NCBI GenBank assembly: GCA_018398815.1
Contig: JAFLJL010004360.1
Span: 32,501 to 47,935 of the forward strand
Direction of reading: 5' to 3'
Length of the DNA stretch: 15,435 bases
Source of the DNA: Conus ventricosus
Lineage: Eukaryota; Mollusca; Gastropoda; Neogastropoda; Conidae
The translations under genes were made by a program, and so were the position numbers. Shown in pieces: positions 10,540-15,435 of this stretch. The notes under the pieces are model-generated. The model ran no database searches and was not told the DNA's origin. It worked only from the letters and a program-made list of their open reading frames with translations. Within the stretch, counting starts at the first letter, position 1. Every line of letters begins with the position of its first letter.

Positions 10540-10823
10540 AAAAGGCTAAGAGAAAGAGAAGAAAAAAAAAGAAACTAGAAAAGAGAAAATCAAAGGAAAC
10601 TAGAAAGTGAAAAAAAGGGAAACTAATTTTGAAGAGAGAAGACACAGGGGGAAAGGAATTTAAAGAAAAAAAGATTAAGAGGGAACTGAAGCGAAGAAAA
10701 AAAAAACTAAGGGGGAAAGCGAAGTTGAAGAAAAAAGATTACAGGGGGGAAACTAAAGCGAAAAAAAAAGACTACAGGGGAAAAGCGAAGATAAAAAAAC
10801 TCAATTTTAAGGGAGGCAGTTAG
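10540..10823 (+). repeat. Purine-rich tandem repeats of about 24 and 32-33 bp
   Basis: The plus strand is almost all A and G. GAAACTAG/GAAACTAA recurs at 10571, about 10596 and 10619 (about 24 bp apart). A GATTACAGGGG-type anchor recurs near 10641, 10673, 10705, 10737 and 10770, about 32-33 bp apart. The roughly 33-bp unit keeps frame, so 10629-10820 reads as a Lys/Arg-rich peptide with KKKDYRG appearing twice at an 11-residue spacing. In position it would be the charged N-terminal part of gag, probably helical. It could also be a non-coding minisatellite. Confidence 0.7.
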
Positions 10824-11800
10824 AACTAGGACGGCTGAAATTAAAAGATTACAGGCTCGGGAACCCCACCATTTCCACCATCGGTTTCGCAAGTGCGCCT
10901 CAACCAAAAACGGCATATATTCCAAAGTTACCGCCTTTTGAGGAAAAAAAAGGGATGACATCGATAGTTTTCTTTTATCTTTGAAAATCACGCACTCTTG
11001 GGGTTTTGGCCCAAAAGGAAAGTGGACATTTTTTAAATTGCCTTTGTTTTAAGGTGCTTTTTGGCCTGTCCCAAAAACACTCGGGGGCGAAACAAAATTT
11101 AACTTGCGATCAGTTGAAAGAAAAACCCTTCCTCGAGAAATTTCAATGTTCTGCCGATCGTTTTCGCGAAGTTTCCGTTTGTGCCCTAAAAAGGGAAATC
11201 GTTTCCGTCGTTTCTAATTGGTAAAGTCATTGTTTAGATCGATGGTTTATTTATCAAAAACGACAAAACTTTTAATCACTGCGAGATTTTCTTCTTAAGA
11301 ACAACTTTTCCAGAGCGTGAGCAAGACTGGCCACTTTCCTTAAAGAAAGGCAATTTAAAAAGCGTTGAGGAAATGTGTCAAAGGGCTGATCGTATTGTAC
11401 GCTCACCCAGATGGGGCGGGGGCGGGAAAGGGAAAATTTTTTCCTCTTTGAGTCTCGCCATTTACTATCCCATCGGAAAGGGGAAATTACGGGAAAGAAA
11501 CGGGGGTCATTTGGGGCCCTAAAGGAAAAACCTATCTAGGAAGGGACGGGGATCTTTCCGGGGTTCGAGTGATTTTCGTCAATCCAGTACCACCCCCGGG
11601 AAAAACCCTTTTGCCCAGCAAACGTTCCGGGGTCGGGACAACGCCCACCGCGTAGACCTTTGGGCCAGTTCGGGAAGAACGAAGTTCACAAAATCATCAT
11701 TTGCCGATCAACAAAGCGATGTTTCTTTTGGCTGCAAGTTCCTATTTAAAAAGAATTCCCCCATTTCAAAAAAAATTTAAAACCCCTTAGTCTCCACTGA
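10629..11800 (+). pseudogene. gag: gag-like region of the gypsy-type element (broken)
   Basis: Gag would form the particle that packages the element RNA. A Lys/Arg-rich segment comes first (10629-10823). Next is DDIDSFLL (10954-10977, frame 1), resembling the start of the gag capsid-like domain of such elements, then GLSQKHSG (11063-11086) and FLEKFQCSADRFRE (11129-11170, frame 2). SVEEMCQRADRIVRS follows (11361-11405, frame 3), a block typical of the capsid C-terminal part. A zinc-knuckle candidate lies near 11720-11750 (an isolated Cys cluster around RCFF), but it is too damaged to call. At least three frame changes and several stops interrupt it. The start codon cannot be placed. The assignment rests on block order and position relative to pol more than on any one motif. 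Confidence 0.6.
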
Positions 11801-12110
11801 TTGGAAAAAGGGCCTTGTTTAGGCACCACTCAATCTTTTGAGGACTGGTTTTTGAAAAGGAGCCATCAACGGGCAGGCTTGGGTTTTACGGATCGGGTGC
11901 ACACCGCTGGTGTAAGAAAATCTTTCGTGCTTCGAAACCATATCTCAACACGCCCAAAAAGTGTAGGTCGTTTGGGGGCAAGATTGAACGTTTCCGTGGC
12001 GAAAATTTGGGTCGAAAAACAAAATACCCCGGATTCTTACCGCCTGTGTTTCAAAAACCCACTGCACTTGATTTGGGGCAATTTCCCAGGTGTCGCTACG
12101 TAAAAAAAGG
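11801..12110 (+). pseudogene. Probable retroelement aspartic protease segment
   Basis: This segment lies between gag and integrase, where a retropepsin that cleaves Gag-Pol is expected. The frame from 11801 stays open for 100 codons. TDRVHTAGVRKSF (11888-11926) sits where the Asp-Thr/Ser-Gly active site followed by a small-residue turn would be. The catalytic triplet itself is not intact, and one base change of frame near 11890-11905 would explain this. Further on, VAKIWVE (about 11996-12016) and HLIWGNFPGVAT (12065-12100) resemble the late-domain strand and the ILGN.PG-like end of these proteases. After 12110 comes a polar linker (KTAKAQK near 12176-12196) leading to integrase. The identification is moderately supported by context. 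Confidence 0.5.
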
Positions 12111-12358
12111 TTTTTGCGGGGTCGTTCTTCCTTGTCTTGTGAGTACCGGGTCAACACTAGAGCAGGAAAGGGCAAAAACCGCTAAAGCTCAAAAACTGGA
12201 TAACTCCAATTTACCCCAGATATCAAAAAGAAATGCAGGGAAAAGCGGCCCCCGGAAAATCTTTCTGCTGCAAACAGCTGCACTACAAAACCAAGGGAAA
12301 ACCCAACGTACATACTGGACTCACTTTCTCAAAGGGTTTTGGTCCCGGGAAAGGAAAC

Positions 12359-13450
12359 AAACAAGTTGTTTTCCCAAAACCCACTTAGAAGACAGTACTA
12401 CACACGGCTCATGATCATTTTTCCGGGTCCTGGGGAATCAAAAGGACATTAAAGAGGTTCTTGATTTTTTTTAGGGGCCGGTGTCACAAGAAGTTACAGA
12501 ATCTGCCGTCTTTGGGGGCACTCCCAAAAGACATCTCAAAAGGTCGCGTCCATGTGCACCTTTGCACAAAATCCCTTCCTTTTTCCGTTCCTTTTGGGAA
12601 GGGCTATTGACTTTTTGGCCTTTTACCCGTCTTCTTCCGGGATATCGCCTATCTTAACTTTGGGTGGATACAGCGACAAGGTTCCAGAAGCGATTCCACA
12701 AAAAAAAATTTGATCAGTGTTGCCCTGAACCCTTTACTTTCGATTTTTCCAGAGTGGGGGCTTCCAACGAAATTCTCTCGGGTTGTGGGGGAAAGCAATT
12801 CATTTTTCCGACCCCTGAAGAAATTACAGACTGTTGTCCCCCTCTTCCCCTTTTTAAAAAACGCCATTCATCCCCAATCGATGGCATGGTTGACGTTCAA
12901 GGGAAATTAAAATCCATGTTGAGAAAGGGTTTTAAGGCAGGAACCCCCATGAATGGGTCGTTTTTAAACCCGGGTTTGCTTTTTGCTACAGGGGAAAACC
13001 GAACGAAACGCTGGGATTCCCCATTGAGCTTCTTTTCGGACACTCACCAAGGGGGCCCCTTGGATCATGATGACACAAAAACAAAAAGACGGGAAACCCA
13101 CAGTAAAACTGTTTACCAATACGTTTTTGAACTGCATAAACGTTTTTAAAGGGTGCATGTGAGTTGCCAAAAAATCAGCTGAAAGAAAAAAAAGATGGTA
13201 CAAGGTCTTTGCAGACAGAAAAGCAAAGGCACGTTTTTCCCTTAAATTAGGGGGTAAAATCCTTGTACTATCACTGATACATAACAACTTTGTGTTTTGT
13301 GGAAGGGGCCTTTTTTTGGTGGCGAAAAAATTTCTGCATTAATTTAAGATCAAAATGGGAAACACTGAGAAGGATTTCAGTGAAAATGTTGAAGAAGTTG
13401 TTGAACGTCAAAAGTTGCCATCACCAGTCAGGTTGAGTGGATTGCCCCAT
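12359..13450 (+). pseudogene. Integrase (zinc-finger, core and C-terminal parts), upstream of RT, frame-broken
   Basis: The integrase would insert element DNA into the genome. The N-terminal zinc-finger region begins with KQVVFPKPT (12359-12385), one stop at 12386, then AHDHFSGSWGIKRTL (12407-12451) with the expected histidines. The paired cysteines near 12480-12580 are obscured. The core shows DTATRF (12667-12684, first catalytic Asp), then FSRVGASNEILSGCGGKQF (12745-12801), where the second Asp reads as Gly. It continues with GKLKSMLRK (12901-12927), just after the spot for the catalytic Glu. NETLGFPIELLFGHSPRGPL (13002-13061) and VYQYVFELHKRF (13111-13146) follow. The C-terminal domain has YKVFADRKAKARF (13199-13237), a damaged GP-F stretch near 13300-13330 and FKIKMGNTEK (13343-13372). 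The blocks use all three frames. The order and spacing fit a single retroelement integrase. Confidence 0.85.
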
Positions 13451-13739
13451 TCAGAAACGATGTAAACAGACAGTTTATCATGAAGATTTTGTACCCAATT
13501 AACGTACAGGGCGGGCAAAGGGTTTTGAAATCAGCAAATGTGGAAAAATTAACATTCCATGCAGATGATTTGCCCCTTTTACCTTCTATCAAAGGTGAAA
13601 CCTATGTGAGTGGTTTTTGTCGAATGATTTTCCCGCAATCAAACAGAAAAATCAAAAAAATTTTGAAAACTTTTCAGGAGTGTTACGGAACACCAGGTAC
13701 AGTGATGGTATTAGCCCCATAGTATTTGTTAACTACTGA
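13451..13739 (+). pseudogene. Linker between integrase and reverse transcriptase
   Basis: An 80-codon open stretch (13480-13722) joins the two enzymes. It contains a polar segment and then ILKTFQECYGTPGT (13660-13701). That resembles the conserved helix and loop found just before the RT fingers in Ty3/gypsy pol proteins. This supports integrase and RT being parts of one polyprotein and not two adjacent insertions. No independent function is proposed. Confidence 0.6.
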
Positions 13740-14475
13740 AATACCCTGCGAACCCGACCACACCCCCTCCCTTTTTTCACAAAAGAGGTTGTCGAAGAGA
13801 AAAACAAAGAATGATGATTTAAAAAGGGTTTGAACCCTTTACCTCCGTACCTCACCAGTTGTATGGGGGACAAACCTGATGTTCGTGCGTTTCTGCACGT
13901 TTTCAGGGGAAAAAAAAAAAAGATCACTGTGTTCGTGCCGAGCCCACCCAGCATTTAAGAATTCTGTGTCAGCTCTCAGAAGGAAATTTTTTGTGAAAGT
14001 AGACTTGACTAAAGGAAACGGGCAATTCCCAAAGGCTGAAACTACAAGGAAAAAAAAGCATTTCAAAAAACCCTTTTGGTCTTTTCCATGGGCAAAATGC
14101 CCTTCGGTTTGCAAAATGCCCACTTCTTTTGCTAGAATGATGCAGCCCCGAAATTCCATGAATGTGGGCAGTCAGTTTTTTGACGATATTTTTTTTGCTG
14201 CAAAGTCAGTCAAGGAGTGACCTCCTTTCAAAAATTTCGACTGTTTTTTTTCCCCGTCAAAGTTTTGGTTTTACTGCGAGACCAACCAAAATTCGGGGTT
14301 TTCAAACTCTCGGGGTTTTTTGGGGCCACATTTCTGGGAAAAATGATGCCAAAAAAGAAAGGGAAAAAAATTTTTTTTTACTTAAACCCACTCAAAGAAA
14401 CATCAGGTCACTCATCGGATTGTTTCTTTTTAAGGGAATATTACCCCACTTTGCGTCCCTGACGGGCCCCCTTTT
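13740..14475 (+). pseudogene. Reverse transcriptase domain (Ty3/gypsy type), frame-broken
   Basis: The enzyme copies element RNA into DNA. Early fingers sequence includes TKEVVEEKN-like codons near 13780-13810. Motif A is FFVKVDLTKG (13987-14016) with the catalytic Asp at 14002-14004. The following tyrosine/tryptophan position reads as Gly-Asn, and a QFPKAETTRKK stretch follows. Motif B is MPFGLQNA (14097-14120, another frame) continuing into PTSFARMM. Motif C is FFDDI (14176-14190), with the two catalytic aspartates at 14182-14187, followed by FFAAKSVKE. Thumb and connection sequence includes GFTARPTKIR (14267-14296), IRSLIGL (14402-14422) and LPHFASLTGPL (14441-14473). All three catalytic aspartates are readable although the frame shifts at least three times. 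Confidence 0.92.
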
Positions 14476-14483
14476 TTTCTGAA

Positions 14484-14937
14484 CTGACGAAAGGGACGAA
14501 GAACAAAAGTATTGTTGGGGCTGATATGCCAAAGGCTTTTGGGGTGTGTTTTAGAAAACCCCTCAACTCTTTTTTGTTCTTTTGTGCCCCCCCTTTGAAA
14601 AATTTATTTGGGGGAACCGATGCCATTCCAAAGGAATGGAGCGGTCTGTTGCAGGGGGAAAAAGTGCTTTTTTCATCCAGTCAAACGCCATAAAAATTCC
14701 CAAAAACCAGGAGAAATACCCACTATTGAGAGAGAGTCTTGGGGTATTGTAGGGATGTGAAAGTTCGCCAGGTTTTTGACTGGAAGAAAGTTTTGGTTAC
14801 AGACGACCACAGGCCATTTACGTTCTTGCAATCGTCAAAAATAAGAACAAAATTATTAAGGGCGGCATTGCAGGAATTCCATTTACCATTGAACAGTGCC
14901 TGAACACAAAATGTCAGGCAGATTTTTTTCCTGTTGA
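14484..14937 (+). pseudogene. RNase H domain and end of pol, frame-broken
   Basis: RNase H removes the RNA strand during reverse transcription. Blocks seen in order are KGTKNK (14490-14507) and KAFG (about 14532-14543), then TIERES (14722-14739, holding the expected Glu). KFARFLTGRKF follows (14761-14793), then TDDHRPFTFLQSSK (14799-14840), the diagnostic end block of gypsy-type RNase H with one extra Asp codon, and LRAALQEFHL (14856-14885). A QADFF-like end (14915-14929) is followed by TGA at 14935-14937, where the pol frame would stop. Between 14545 and 14720 the sequence is damaged, and the first catalytic Asp region is only partly readable (TDA near 14617-14625). No integrase-like sequence follows. 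Confidence 0.88.
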
Positions 14938-15435
14938 ATTTCATGGGCAAATGTACGTCCCCCAAGGAAAGAATTCCTTTTTTTTTGTCTTTCTTTATGA
15001 GTACGGTGTGCTCCATTTGACAGTGCTTTTTATGCATGACTATTTAAATCAAGTGGTAGTATGCTTTTAAATTTGCTTTTTGAAGTGACATAGTTTTACA
15101 AGCAAAAAAAACCCTTTATGTTGATGTATACATTTCCCATTCTTTTTTTTTCTTTAGTAAAACAATGAAAAAATCACATGACTATTTATGTCAACTTGCT
15201 TGTGAAGGTGAATAATATGATGTGTCATGGCAAATAAAATCTTTTGAAATGTAATACACAGTTTTGATTTTTGCAGTGGGAAAACCTATTGTTTTCATTA
15301 GTTCATGTCAAAAGGGAAAAATGTTTCCTTTTCAATGGGCTATAATTTCATGTGGGGAAACAATTTTAAATTATGTTTTTTAGTTTTAAGTCTATTTAGA
15401 AACTTTTCATTAGAAATTTCTATTTCATGAGGTTT
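14938..15435 (+). other. AT-rich 3' flank of the gypsy-type element, possible 3' UTR or LTR
   Basis: There is no coding sequence. It is AT-rich, with AATAAA at 15233-15238, a possible polyadenylation signal. A purine stretch AAAAGGGAAAAA (15310-15321) followed by TG could be a polypurine tract and LTR start. The LTR could not be confirmed because no matching copy was found upstream and the window ends at 15435. Confidence 0.4.
15233..15238 (+). promoter_or_regulatory. Possible polyadenylation signal AATAAA
   Basis: A canonical hexamer lies about 300 bases after the pol stop, on the same strand as the element. In AT-rich sequence a chance hit is quite possible, and no cleavage site can be confirmed. 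Confidence 0.3.

Larger units (their letters stand above)
10500..14937 (+). mobile_element. Ty3/gypsy-type retrotransposon, Gmr1-like domain order (gag-PR-IN-RT-RH), many frame breaks
   Basis: One plus-strand element is recognised from conserved blocks in a fixed order. They are gag pieces (10954-11405), a probable protease (about 11888-12100), integrase (12359-13450), reverse transcriptase (13740-14475) and RNase H (14484-14937). The blocks lie in all three forward frames and change frame often, usually near A, T, C or G runs. Spacing between blocks is close to that of a single continuous gag-pol of about 1,400 codons, so they belong together. Integrase before RT, and a stop soon after RNase H, is the Ty1/copia-like order seen in Gmr1-like Ty3/gypsy elements. 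The left boundary is uncertain because no 5' LTR or primer-binding site could be identified. The right LTR is also not confirmed. Confidence 0.82.

Noticed and set aside
12964..13287. 107-codon minus frame opposite integrase
   Set aside because: The plus strand carries clear integrase blocks here; the minus frame is a shadow.
15310..15435. Confirmed 3' LTR start at 15322
   Set aside because: A purine tract followed by TG is suggestive, but no upstream direct repeat was found and the window ends too soon.

Overview
The window is non-coding, repeat-dominated eukaryotic DNA. It has no bacterial or viral gene organisation and no intact host gene that I can recognise. It holds two transposable-element remnants typical of metazoan genomes: a LINE-type ORF2 tail on the minus strand and a Ty3/gypsy-type polyprotein region on the plus strand. 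Together with long GT/CA microsatellites and AT-rich filler, they suggest an animal, plausibly a marine invertebrate such as a mollusc. The taxonomic guess is an inference of moderate to low confidence. The sequence has a gap of exactly 1000 N. Much of it, but not all, looks like poorly polished assembly, with many single-base indels and odd homopolymer lengths.

Layout, left half. Positions 1-124 are C/A-only simple sequence, and 265-1320 are a degenerate GT repeat. Positions 1500-2100 are a T-rich minisatellite of about 19 units, and 2226-2516 are A/C-rich. Positions 2520-4025 are a minisatellite of about 65 copies of a 20-24 bp unit. Positions 4030-4880 are unassigned. Positions 4880-5100 are again GT/GC-rich with Z-DNA-like alternation, followed by a 28-base G homopolymer at 5180-5207. 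Positions 5208-5680 are unassigned GC-rich sequence. Positions 5681-5819 are a (GT)46-(GA)n compound microsatellite. It abuts the minus-strand LINE tail at 5819-6365 (RNase H-like motif plus a CCHC zinc knuckle). Positions 6420-6935 are unassigned, and 6936-7935 are the N gap.

Layout, right half. Positions 7936-10500 are AT- and homopolymer-rich, with a short tandem repeat of about 46 bp at 8598-8770. From about 10500 to 14937 lies the main content: one Ty3/gypsy-like element on the plus strand whose reading frame is broken many times. In order it shows a lysine-rich repeated segment and gag capsid-like pieces, a probable aspartic protease, integrase (zinc-finger region, core, C-terminal domain), reverse transcriptase, and RNase H, then a stop. 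Positions 14938-15435 are AT-rich 3' flank with an AATAAA.

The most interesting point is the pol domain order. Integrase lies upstream of reverse transcriptase, and nothing integrase-like follows RNase H. This is the Ty1/copia-like order known in Ty3/gypsy elements of the Gmr1-like group, not the usual gypsy order. The element would have encoded self-sufficient copy-and-integrate machinery. As written it cannot be translated, but the conserved blocks between frame breaks suggest that many breaks are assembly errors.
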